Source: Alphaproteobacteria bacterium (GTDB taxonomy: Bacteria; Pseudomonadota; Alphaproteobacteria; Rhizobiales; Beijerinckiaceae). Taken from it: a DNA stretch of 6,815 bases. The stretch lies in the NCBI GenBank assembly GCA_009921785.1, contig RFXE01000101.1, positions 1 to 6,815 of the forward strand. The letters are read 5' to 3'. Below, one piece after another: positions 1 through 5,680 of the stretch. The notes under the pieces are model-generated. The model did no database searches, had not been told where the DNA came from, and saw only the letters and a program-made list of their open reading frames with translations. The position numbers and the translations under genes were made by a program. Positions within the stretch are counted from its first letter, which is position 1; the number at the start of each line of letters is the position of its first letter.

Positions 1-2
1 TC

Positions 3-48
3 GCATGCTTTTCGCGAAAAGCCGGATTCCACCTTTTCGACAGCATGC
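3..48. repeat. Rhizobial-type palindromic intergenic repeat (REP-like), degenerate copy
   Basis: Seen: the outer arms are GCATGC at 3-8 and GCATGC at 43-48. Inside lies a perfect 16-bp palindrome, GCTTTTCGCGAAAAGC, at 7-22, followed by CCGGATTCC and CCTTTTCG. Read on the minus strand, the element has the layout GAGCATG...GAAAAG-GTGGAA-CCGG-TTTTCG...GCATGC. Known: this resembles the abundant intergenic palindrome of many Rhizobiales (GAGCATG / GGAAAAGTGG / CCGGTTTTC / CATGCTC). Inference: it is a mobilised or inert intergenic repeat upstream of ygfZ, possibly forming a hairpin in RNA. It places the extreme left end outside any gene. No second full copy was found in the window. Confidence 0.6.
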
Positions 49-60
49 TCAAAGAACCGC

Positions 61-89
61 TTGAGATGAAGATCGTCCCGTCCTACCTA
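61..89 (+). promoter_or_regulatory. Candidate sigma-70-type promoter for the ygfZ operon
   Basis: TTGAGA at 61-66 matches the -35 consensus at five of six bases. After 17 bp comes TACCTA at 84-89, a poor -10. A start near 96-98 would give a leader of about 22 bases before the ATG at 120. The element sits between the repeat and the first gene, where a promoter is expected, but the -10 is weak. Confidence 0.25.
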
Positions 90-107
90 ACGGAGGCGGA
101 CGGTTCC

Positions 108-113
108 GGAAAG
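108..113 (+). promoter_or_regulatory. Ribosome-binding site of ygfZ
   Basis: GGAAAG ends 6 bases before the ATG at 120 and 9 bases before the ATG at 123. It supports a start there. The upstream ATG at 45 lies inside the repeat and has no such site. Confidence 0.5.
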
Positions 114-119
114 TGGGGG

Positions 120-989
120 ATGATGGGCTTTTGTGTATTACCCGATCGCGCTGTGCTTGGCATCAGAGGCGGCGATGCGGGGGCCTTTCTCGATAATCTC
201 GTCACCGTCAATGTGAGCGCGCTGTCGCTTCATGGCGCACGATTCGGCGCGCTTCTGACCCCGCAAGGGAAAATCATTGTTGATTTTTTTATCATCCGCA
301 TCGAAGACGGATTTTTAATCGACTGCCCGCGCGCGCTTGCCGCTGATTTACTTAAAAAGCTCACGCTCTATCGTTTGCGCGCGCAAATCGCGCTTACAGA
401 CGAAACAGATCAATGGACACTTCTTGCAGGCTGGAGTGATACGACGCCGCCTCAGGACATTTCATTCACCGACCCGCGTTTAGCAGCGCTCGGGTGGCGC
501 GCGCTTGTTGCTCGTGACGCAAACATTCAGAGCGAAGCCACGATTGCCGATTACGACGCGCATCGGATCGCCTGCGGTGTGCCAATGGGCGGGCGTGATT
601 TTATCTATGGCGATACATTCCCGCATGAAAGTCTGATGGATTGTTTGGACGGGATTGATTTTAAAAAAGGCTGCTATGTCGGCCAAGAAGTTGTCTCGCG
701 CATGGAACACCGCTCAACTGCCCGCACACGCTGCGTTCCGGTAACATTTGTCGATGGCATCTCACCGCCGGAAGGTTGCGAGGCTTTTGCCGGTGAACGA
801 GTGATCGGCATGATCGGATCGGTAACTTCAGGGGGCCATGCGCTCGCGCGCTTGCGGCTTGATCGCGTTGCCGATGCTCAAAAAGCGGGTGAAGCCCTTT
901 ATGCAGGCGGGCTTGCATTTCATGTTGAGGCGCGTGACTTCATGACATTCACAATCAACGACCTGAACGAGAATACGACACATGGCTGA
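120..989 (+). CDS. ygfZ: YgfZ/GcvT-family folate-binding Fe-S cluster assembly factor
   Basis: Related to E. coli YgfZ and mitochondrial IBA57, tetrahydrofolate-dependent proteins that help assemble or repair certain [4Fe-4S] enzymes in the cytosol. From the ATG at 120 the protein has 289 residues. The N-terminus (LPDRAVLGIRG...FLDNLVT) is the usual family opening. The diagnostic motif KGCYVGQE falls at residues 183-190 with the conserved Cys185. The C-terminal third is the GcvT-like barrel. An in-frame ATG at 45 would add 25 residues that look unlike the family, and it lies in an intergenic repeat, so I reject it; ATG 123 is equally possible. First gene of a five-gene run; its last 8 bases overlap tag. 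The family assignment is firm. The folate and Fe-S role is taken from homologues. Confidence 0.88.
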   Translation: MMGFCVLPDRAVLGIRGGDAGAFLDNLVTVNVSALSLHGARFGALLTPQGKIIVDFFIIRIEDGFLIDCPRALAADLLKKLTLYRLRAQIALTDETDQWTLLAGWSDTTPPQDISFTDPRLAALGWRALVARDANIQSEATIADYDAHRIACGVPMGGRDFIYGDTFPHESLMDCLDGIDFKKGCYVGQEVVSRMEHRSTARTRCVPVTFVDGISPPEGCEAFAGERVIGMIGSVTSGGHALARLRLDRVADAQKAGEALYAGGLAFHVEARDFMTFTINDLNENTTHG

Positions 990-1599
990 GAGAGAAACCC
1001 GAGTCCTGACGCATGAAGACGGTAAAAAGCGTTGCCCCTGGCCCGGATTTGATCCGCTCTACGTCGCCTATCACGACGAAGAATGGGGCGTGCCCGAATA
1101 TGATGACCGCGCTTTATTTGAAAAACTGATCCTCGACGGATTTCAGGCCGGACTGAGCTGGATCACCATTTTGCGCAAGCGCGACAATTTTCGGAAAGCC
1201 TTTGATAATTTCGATCCGGAAAAGATTGCGCGCTATACGCCGAAGAAAGTCGAAACTCTTCTCAAAAATGAAGGCATCATTCGTCATCGCGGTAAAATTG
1301 AAGGCACGATTGCCAGCGCCAAACTCTATCTTGACATTCAAGAGCACGGCAACTTTTCCGATTATATTTGGAGCTTCACCGATGGGCGCGTTGTCTCAAA
1401 AAAGCCCAAGCGGATGACAGATATCCCGACCGAATCGATCCAATCGCAAAAATTATCCAAAGACTTAAAAAAGCGCGGGTTCAAATTTTGTGGACCGACA
1501 ATTGTTTATGCCTTCATGCAGGCCACAGGAATCGTGAATGATCACCTTGTGGACTGCTTCCGCCATGAAGAAGTCAAAAATCTGGAGCGGGCGCGGTAA
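982..1599 (+). CDS. tag: DNA-3-methyladenine glycosylase I
   Basis: Base-excision repair enzyme that removes 3-methyladenine from alkylated DNA (Tag family, helix-hairpin-helix superfamily). The protein has 205 residues; E. coli Tag has 187, and the excess is a 14-residue N-terminal extension plus a longer tail. The zinc snap of E. coli Tag (Cys4, His17, His175, Cys179) maps to Cys18, His31, His188 and Cys192. Family blocks AYHDEEWGVPE (29-39), GFQAGLSWITIL (53-64), GIIRHRGKI and LKKRGFKFCGPTI are present. The base-pocket Tyr16 and Trp46 map to Tyr30 and Trp60, while the Glu38 position holds Asp52. The start ATG lies inside the ygfZ end (8-bp overlap ATGGCTGA) with no strong ribosome-binding site, so translation is probably coupled. 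Constitutive expression with the operon is inferred; no Ada-type operator was seen. Confidence 0.93.
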   Translation: MAERETRVLTHEDGKKRCPWPGFDPLYVAYHDEEWGVPEYDDRALFEKLILDGFQAGLSWITILRKRDNFRKAFDNFDPEKIARYTPKKVETLLKNEGIIRHRGKIEGTIASAKLYLDIQEHGNFSDYIWSFTDGRVVSKKPKRMTDIPTESIQSQKLSKDLKKRGFKFCGPTIVYAFMQATGIVNDHLVDCFRHEEVKNLERAR

Positions 1600-2198
1600 T
1601 GAGCGTGAGTGCTTCACCTCCTCGCGCTTGGCAATTGATGCTGTCAGGACGCCGGCTTGATCTACTCAATCCACAATCCGAGGACATTGAAGCAGAAGAT
1701 ATTGCACTGGGCCTCTCACGTGTTGCGCGGTGGAATGGACAAACCAAAGGCGCGCATTCACTTTCTGTTGCGCAGCATTCACTCCTCGTTGAATCGATTT
1801 TTTTTGCAATGAACCCTCATGCCCGGCGTGAAGAGCGGCTCGCAGCGCTCTTACATGACGCGCCCGAATATGTTGTGGGCGATATGATCTCGCCTTTTAA
1901 AGCCGTTATCGGCGGTGACTATAAGGCCGTCGAAAAGCGCTTGCTCGGCGCGATTCATAAGCGCTTTAACATTCCTGTCGACACTCCGTCGACGTTGATA
2001 TCTGAAATCAAAAATGCCGATGGCATCGCAGCCTATCATGAAGCTGTCACTTTGGCGGGGTTTGATGAACAAGATGCGCTCAAAATTTTTGGCGCACCCC
2101 CGCGGGGCCTTTCAATTCAGAAAGAATTTTTGGACCCTATGCCTGCCGAGAAAGCAAAGGCCGTGTTTCTAGATCGCTTATCACTGCTGCTGGGATAA
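1599..2198 (+). CDS. HD-domain phosphohydrolase, YfbR-like
   Basis: Cytosolic metal-dependent HD hydrolase of 199 residues. E. coli YfbR, the best-known relative, is a 5'-deoxynucleotidase acting on dNMPs; the substrate here is unknown. The metal ligands fit the HD pattern: His60 (in SVAQHS), His86-Asp87 (in LLHDAPEYVVGDMISP) and Asp141 (in KNADGIAAYHEA), with Glu90 also conserved. The opening AWQLMLSGRRLDLLNP and the WNGQT block are typical of the alphaproteobacterial branch. Its ATG shares one base with the tag stop (TAATG), with GGAG at 1584-1587 eleven bases upstream, so it is co-translated with tag. Neighbours (DNA repair, phosphatase, NAD regulator) suit nucleotide clean-up or salvage, but that is inference. 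Fold confident, specificity open. Confidence 0.85.
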   Translation: MSVSASPPRAWQLMLSGRRLDLLNPQSEDIEAEDIALGLSRVARWNGQTKGAHSLSVAQHSLLVESIFFAMNPHARREERLAALLHDAPEYVVGDMISPFKAVIGGDYKAVEKRLLGAIHKRFNIPVDTPSTLISEIKNADGIAAYHEAVTLAGFDEQDALKIFGAPPRGLSIQKEFLDPMPAEKAKAVFLDRLSLLLG

Positions 2199-2200
2199 GA

Positions 2201-2216
2201 GTTTAAAAGTTTAAAG
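2201..2216. repeat. Two tandem 8-bp A/T-rich units before the phosphatase gene
   Basis: GTTTAAAA is followed directly by GTTTAAAG. The second unit runs into AAAGG (2213-2217), which sits 10 bases before the ATG at 2228 and may be the ribosome-binding site. This 29-bp gap is the longest within the run and is markedly A/T-rich. It may simply be a spacer. Confidence 0.4.
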
Positions 2217-2227
2217 GTTGTATTTTA

Positions 2228-2740
2228 ATGCCAAAGCTTCATGTGTGCTCACTCTCGCGGCTTGAGGAAACAGTCAAAAATACGGGCGCGCGCCATGTCG
2301 TTACTCTGCTGAGCGATTCCTCTGGTGTCATACGCCCTGAGGGAATTCGCGAAGAGCAGCATTTGCGCTTGATCGCGAGCGATATCACCGAACCGCTTGA
2401 CGGCCATATTCTTCCCGGCACGGCGCATGTTGAAAAACTAATCGGTTTTGTCAAAGCATGGGATCGACAAGCACCGCTTGTCATTCATTGTTGGGCTGGT
2501 ATCAGCCGCTCAACGGCTGCCGCCTATATTGCCGCGAGTGTGCTAAATCCCTCACTAGATGAAGAGGATCTTGCGACGCGGTTAAGAGCGGCAGCGCCAA
2601 GTGCGACACCTAATCCTCGGTTGATTGCGCTCGCCGATTCCTTACTCAATCGCGACGGGCGCATGAAAAAGGCGATTGCGGCGATTGGTCGAGGTGCTGA
2701 TGCGTTTGAAGGCACGCCTTTTGAACTCGTCTATGATTGA
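2228..2740 (+). CDS. Protein-tyrosine-phosphatase-like protein (COG5350-type)
   Basis: Single-domain Cys-based phosphatase of 170 residues without signal peptide or membrane segment, so probably cytosolic. The P-loop is HCWAGISRS at 87-95, with nucleophile Cys88, Arg94 and Ser95 (HCx5RS). A conserved upstream block around Asp52 (SDITEP) could supply the general acid. The C-terminal part (NPRLIALADSLLNRDGRM, then AFEGTPF) matches the small alphaproteobacterial family I know as predicted tyrosine phosphatases. Its substrate is unknown to me: a phosphoprotein, a nucleotide or another phosphoester are all possible. It lies between the HD hydrolase and the NAD regulator and ends 3 bp before the regulator start. 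A/T-rich leader with AAAGG at 2213-2217. The phosphatase fold is firm, its role is not. Confidence 0.83.
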   Translation: MPKLHVCSLSRLEETVKNTGARHVVTLLSDSSGVIRPEGIREEQHLRLIASDITEPLDGHILPGTAHVEKLIGFVKAWDRQAPLVIHCWAGISRSTAAAYIAASVLNPSLDEEDLATRLRAAAPSATPNPRLIALADSLLNRDGRMKKAIAAIGRGADAFEGTPFELVYD

Positions 2741-2745
2741 TCAAT
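2736..2745. promoter_or_regulatory. Perfect 10-bp palindrome at the phosphatase/regulator junction
   Basis: ATTGATCAAT spans the stop codon of the phosphatase gene (TGA 2738-2740) and the first ATG of the regulator (2744). A palindrome at the start of a repressor gene could be an operator, but it is short and may be chance. I do not know the NadQ binding consensus well enough to compare. Confidence 0.2.
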
Positions 2746-3727
2746 GATGACAAACCGTCACCCGGAAACACCGATTGAAATTGGCCTCGCCGCAGCCGTG
2801 GTTGCGGTGGCACGTGGTCAACCTCAAATTCTTGTGGCGCAGTCTGATCGTGATGGTGATGGTTTGCCTTATGGCCGTTTCGACCCTCTCGCCCATCGTA
2901 CCCTTGAAATTGCGCTGCGCGATTTCGTGACGGCGCAAGCGGGTCTCTCGCTCGGCTATGTCGAACAGCTTTATACTTTTGCTGATCGCGGTCGTCACAC
3001 ACGTCCTGATGATCGTGCACCGCATGTTGTATCCATTGGCTATCTTGCCTTGACACGTATCGCCACGCAGGGCGATGACGGTGCTGATCCCGCAGCCTTT
3101 AAACCTTGGTATTCTTATTTTCCGTGGGAAGATTGGCGTGAAGGACGTCCCGCTATTCTTGATCGCGAAATCGTGCCGCGTCTTTCAGCATGGGCGTTCG
3201 ATCAAGAAGCGGAGCGCGCTGACCCGCATCACCGCGCGCTCTCGCGCTTTGAACGATTTAGACTTGCGTTTGGCATTGATCCTTCACCTTGGGATGAAGA
3301 AAAAGTTCTTGATCGTTATGAATTGCTTTACGAGGCGGGTCTTGTCTTTGAGGCGATCCGCGATGGGCGTCCCGGCGATCTTGATGAAAAAACAGCGCGC
3401 CGATTTGGTTTGCCAATGCGCCATGATCATCGTCGCATATTAGCCACGGCGATGGGGCGCTTACGCGCCAAACTCAAATATCGCCCGGTTGTGTTTGAAT
3501 TGATGGCTCCGGATTTTACACTGACATCGTTACAGCAAACGCTTGAATCAATTTCCGGCCGTCACGTGCATAAACAAAATTTCAGACGGCTTGTGGAAAC
3601 ATCAGCACTCGTTGAACCTACCGGTCAACAAACGACAACGCGCGGAAGGCCAGCAGCGTTATTTCGGTTCCGTCGTAACGTGCTGCAAGAACGGCCTTCA
3701 CCCGGTTTACGCGTGGGTGTGAAATGA
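2744..3727 (+). CDS. nadQ: NadQ-like transcriptional regulator: degenerate Nudix domain plus winged helix
   Basis: 327 residues, COG4111-like. Known: comparative genomics names this family NadQ, an alphaproteobacterial repressor of NAD biosynthesis genes. Residues 12-110 resemble a Nudix domain, but the box region (44-70, around HRTLEIALRDFVTAQAGL) lacks the REXXEE metal-binding glutamates, so it should bind a ligand and not hydrolyse it. An aromatic patch PWYSYFPWEDW follows at 121-131. Residues 248-311 form an NrtR-type winged helix, with NFRR at 279-282 and GRPAALFRFR at 301-310. Start at ATG 2744 or 2747, three or six bases after the phosphatase stop, with no ribosome-binding site, so coupling is likely. 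Last gene of the run; no nad genes are in the window. The symbol rests on architecture and family memory; ligand and targets are inferred. Confidence 0.75.
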   Translation: MMTNRHPETPIEIGLAAAVVAVARGQPQILVAQSDRDGDGLPYGRFDPLAHRTLEIALRDFVTAQAGLSLGYVEQLYTFADRGRHTRPDDRAPHVVSIGYLALTRIATQGDDGADPAAFKPWYSYFPWEDWREGRPAILDREIVPRLSAWAFDQEAERADPHHRALSRFERFRLAFGIDPSPWDEEKVLDRYELLYEAGLVFEAIRDGRPGDLDEKTARRFGLPMRHDHRRILATAMGRLRAKLKYRPVVFELMAPDFTLTSLQQTLESISGRHVHKQNFRRLVETSALVEPTGQQTTTRGRPAALFRFRRNVLQERPSPGLRVGVK

Positions 3728-3737
3728 AAACACGCGT
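3709..3737. terminator. Inverted repeat at the convergent junction, possible bidirectional terminator
   Basis: ACGCGTG (3709-3715) and CACGCGT (3731-3737) are perfect 7-bp arms around a 15-base loop that contains the regulator stop codon (3725-3727). The position, between two converging genes only 24 bp apart, suits a shared terminator. Neither side has a clear T-run, so a classic Rho-independent terminator is doubtful. Confidence 0.3.
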
Positions 3738-3751
3738 CGCGTTCAAAGAAA

Positions 3752-4192
3752 TTAAGCTCGGCCCCGCATCATCGCCACGGCTTTGTCGAGGATGATGTTC
3801 AAGCCTTTGGTTGTCGCTATGCCGCCAAGTGCTTGAGGATCAACCCACATCACATGGGGCGCTTCAGGGCCTGTCGTTGCTTCCCCACTGACCCATTCGC
3901 CGACAAACGCGTTCACGACGAAATGGCGCTTCACTTTGTCATCCGCATCACGCTCGATAAATTCGGCATGATCAATGAAGCCGATGATACGCGCTTCAAC
4001 GCTCACTTCTTCCTGTAATTCGCGCAATGCCGCTTCTTGCAACGTTTCGCCGATTTCAACAAGACCGCCCGGCAAAGAGAAGACAGGATTTGATGCCGTT
4101 TCTTTCCGTGCCGCGAGCAAGACTTTGCCGCCACGAAACACAGCAATGGATGCGGCAATAATCGGTCGGTTGGGATAAAGGCGATCACTCAT
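3752..4192 (-). CDS. Nudix hydrolase
   Basis: 146 residues, a single Nudix domain. Known: the family cleaves nucleoside diphosphates linked to another moiety, such as ADP-ribose, NADH or oxidised dNTPs. The box (Gx5Ex7REUxEExGU) starts at Gly43, with Glu49, Arg57-Glu58 and Glu61-Glu62 all present, so it should be active. The last Gly of the box is Ser64 (EEVSV). The upstream SLPGG and the C-terminal HVMWVDPQAL block are normal for MutT/ADP-ribose-type enzymes, but the substrate cannot be read from the sequence. The ATG lies 12 bp after the SDR stop without a clear ribosome-binding site, so it is probably the last gene of the pdxH-SDR-Nudix run. It converges with the NadQ-like gene. Confidence 0.87.
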   Translation of the reverse strand: MSDRLYPNRPIIAASIAVFRGGKVLLAARKETASNPVFSLPGGLVEIGETLQEAALRELQEEVSVEARIIGFIDHAEFIERDADDKVKRHFVVNAFVGEWVSGEATTGPEAPHVMWVDPQALGGIATTKGLNIILDKAVAMMRGRA

Positions 4193-4204
4193 GACACAAA
4201 TATC

Positions 4205-4957
4205 TCAAACGTGCTGACCGCCATTGATATGGATTTCCGCACCATTCACATAAGAGGACTGATCGGTGCACAAGAAATAAATCGCCTTCGCCACTTCTTC
4301 AGGTGTACCGAGACGGCGCATCGGAATCTGCGCCACAATTTTATCGGTACCGGGTGACAGAATAGACGTATCGATTTCACCGGGCGAGATTGAATTCACA
4401 CGCACACCGAGCGGACCGTAATCGGATGCCATCTCGCGGGTAAGGCCCGCGAGTGCGGCTTTCGATGTCGCATAAGCAGCACCCGCAAAAGGATGCACGC
4501 GCGATCCGGCAATCGATGTGACATTCACAATCGAGCCTTTCGCTTTCTTGAGTTCATCGATCAAGCCTTGCGCCAACATGACAGGCGCAAAGAAATTCAC
4601 CTGAAACACTGTGCTCCATGTATCGAATTCGGTATTGATCGCACCCAGTCGTGATCCGCCTTCGCCTTTCGGAGAAATAGCCGCGTTGTTCACAAGCGCA
4701 TCAAGGCGCCCATCTTCAAGACGGCGCTTGATTTCAGCAATCGCCTCAAATGTGTTTTGCGGATTGGCGAGATCGACCTGAATATGATCTTGCGCGCCCA
4801 TTTCCCACGGGCAATTTTCGGGAAACGCTTGGCGCGAACAACTGATCACACGCCATCCCGCTGCGGAGAAACGCTTCACGGTCGCATGACCGATACCGCG
4901 ACTGGCTCCGGTGAGGAGCATCGTGCGGCGCGGGGCGTTTTCGCCGGTCTGTGTCAT
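4205..4957 (-). CDS. Short-chain dehydrogenase/reductase (classical SDR)
   Basis: 250-residue Rossmann-fold oxidoreductase. The cofactor motif TGASRGIG is at 16-23 and NNAA at 90-93. The catalytic tetrad Asn121, Ser148, Tyr162 and Lys166 (YATSK) is complete, followed by SPGEIDTSI and the C-terminal GAEIHINGG. Ser41-Arg42 after the second strand suggests NADP(H) over NAD(H). The substrate is unknown; classical SDRs reduce or oxidise a wide range of carbonyls and alcohols, and FabG-like activity is possible but unproven. Start chosen at 4957 because GAAGGAA sits just upstream; upstream in-frame ATGs at 4972 and 4984 would add 5 or 9 unlike residues. It lies 48 bp after pdxH and 12 bp before the Nudix gene, so the three are probably co-transcribed. 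Confidence 0.9.
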   Translation of the reverse strand: MTQTGENAPRRTMLLTGASRGIGHATVKRFSAAGWRVISCSRQAFPENCPWEMGAQDHIQVDLANPQNTFEAIAEIKRRLEDGRLDALVNNAAISPKGEGGSRLGAINTEFDTWSTVFQVNFFAPVMLAQGLIDELKKAKGSIVNVTSIAGSRVHPFAGAAYATSKAALAGLTREMASDYGPLGVRVNSISPGEIDTSILSPGTDKIVAQIPMRRLGTPEEVAKAIYFLCTDQSSYVNGAEIHINGGQHV

Positions 4958-4963
4958 AGGGTT

Positions 4964-4970
4964 TTCCTTC
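4964..4970 (-). promoter_or_regulatory. Ribosome-binding site of the SDR gene
   Basis: Reads GAAGGAA on the minus strand, ending 6 bases before the ATG at 4957. It is the strongest ribosome-binding site in the window, and it decides the start over two upstream ATGs. Confidence 0.65.
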
Positions 4971-5005
4971 ATACGCAAAAACAAAAACAGGGAGTGAGAA
5001 TAAAC

Positions 5006-5620
5006 TTACGGATAGAGACGCGCCTTGCTCCAACCGCCTTCCGGTGTGGATCGACGGAACACAACGCGGTCATGCAGGCGAAACGGTTTGTCTTGCCAAA
5101 ATTCGATTTCGACAGGGCGGATGCGGAAACCGGTCCAATGCGGCGGACGCGGCACATCTCCTATCGCATATTTCGTGGCATTGGTCGCGACTGCTTTCTC
5201 GAGCGCGAAACGGCTCTCGAGCGGCCGCGATTGCTGGCTCGCCCACGCGCCGATCCGGCTATCACGCGGGCGAGAGCGGAAATACTCGTCGGCCTCGGCT
5301 TCGCTCACAGTCTCAACCGGTCCGCGCACGCGGACTTGCCGCCGGAGGCTCTTCCAATGGAGAACAAGAGCCGCCTTTTTGCCGCTCAGCAATTCGCGCC
5401 CCTTGGCTGATTCGGTGTTGGTGTAGAACACGAAGCCTGCCTCATCCCAGCCTTTCATCAAGACCATGCGCACATTCGGCAGGCCGTCCGGATCGACGGT
5501 CGCGAGCGCCATGGCGTTGGGATCATTGGGTTCTGAGGCCGTGGCGTCAGAAAACCAGTGCGAAAACAGAGCAAAAGGCTCTGCCGCTTCAGTAAAGTCA
5601 CCATCCGTTAAACTTTTCAC
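5006..5620 (-). CDS. pdxH: Pyridoxamine/pyridoxine 5'-phosphate oxidase
   Basis: FMN-dependent cytosolic dimer that oxidises pyridoxine 5'-phosphate or pyridoxamine 5'-phosphate to pyridoxal 5'-phosphate, the last step of de novo vitamin B6 synthesis and also salvage. From a GTG at 5620 the protein has 204 residues, close to the usual length. The FMN split-barrel part includes NVRMVLMKG (49-57) and FVFYTNTESAKGREL (63-77). The C-terminal dimerisation part carries the family signature IEFWQDKPFRLHDR exactly (172-185) and ends in the typical KARLYP. The upstream ATG at 5680 would add 20 residues that do not look like the family. GTG is preceded by GGAG 10 bases away, and the residues after it (LTDGDFTEAAEPFALF) are the normal opening. 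First gene of the minus-strand run, divergent from the lipoprotein. Confidence 0.93.
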   Translation of the reverse strand: MKSLTDGDFTEAAEPFALFSHWFSDATASEPNDPNAMALATVDPDGLPNVRMVLMKGWDEAGFVFYTNTESAKGRELLSGKKAALVLHWKSLRRQVRVRGPVETVSEAEADEYFRSRPRDSRIGAWASQQSRPLESRFALEKAVATNATKYAIGDVPRPPHWTGFRIRPVEIEFWQDKPFRLHDRVVFRRSTPEGGWSKARLYP

Positions 5621-5630
5621 GATTCTAATG

Positions 5631-5634
5631 CTCC
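5631..5634 (-). promoter_or_regulatory. Ribosome-binding site supporting the GTG start of pdxH
   Basis: Reads GGAG on the minus strand, 10 bases before the GTG at 5620. Spacing is slightly long, but no better start-and-site pair exists nearby. Confidence 0.4.
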
Positions 5635-5650
5635 GGCGTGGCCAGAAGGT

Positions 5651-5680
5651 CGCATAGGACATACGGCGTAACCCTGCCAA
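5651..5680 (-). promoter_or_regulatory. Candidate promoter of the pdxH run
   Basis: On the minus strand, TTGGCA (5680-5675) and TATGCG (5656-5651) are separated by 18 bp. A start near 5644 would give a leader of about 24 bases. The -35 overlaps the start codon of the divergent lipoprotein gene. Weak match, supported mainly by position. Confidence 0.22.

Noticed and set aside
45..119. N-terminal extension of YgfZ from the ATG at 45
   Set aside because: The ATG belongs to the palindromic repeat, the 25 added residues do not look like the family, and a better ribosome-binding site precedes 120.
1977..1993. Inverted repeat GTCGAC-ACTCC-GTCGAC
   Set aside because: Lies within the HD hydrolase coding sequence (Val-Asp-Thr-Pro-Ser-Thr) and each arm is a self-palindrome; probably chance.
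2646..3056. Minus-strand open frame of 136 codons opposite the phosphatase/regulator junction
   Set aside because: Its product is His/Gln/Arg-rich low-complexity sequence with no motif, and the opposite strand holds two coherent genes.
3075..3443. Plus-strand open frame of 122 codons inside the regulator gene
   Set aside because: Out-of-frame reading of the regulator gene with no ribosome-binding site and no family pattern.
4971..4990. Short A-rich AAAAAC repeat between pdxH and the SDR gene
   Set aside because: Only two units of a simple sequence; no structure or motif that suggests a function.
4757..5410. Plus-strand open frame of 217 codons opposite the SDR and pdxH genes
   Set aside because: It lies antisense to two well-supported genes and crosses their gap; the product is rich in Arg and Ala without a recognisable domain, as expected for an antisense shadow.
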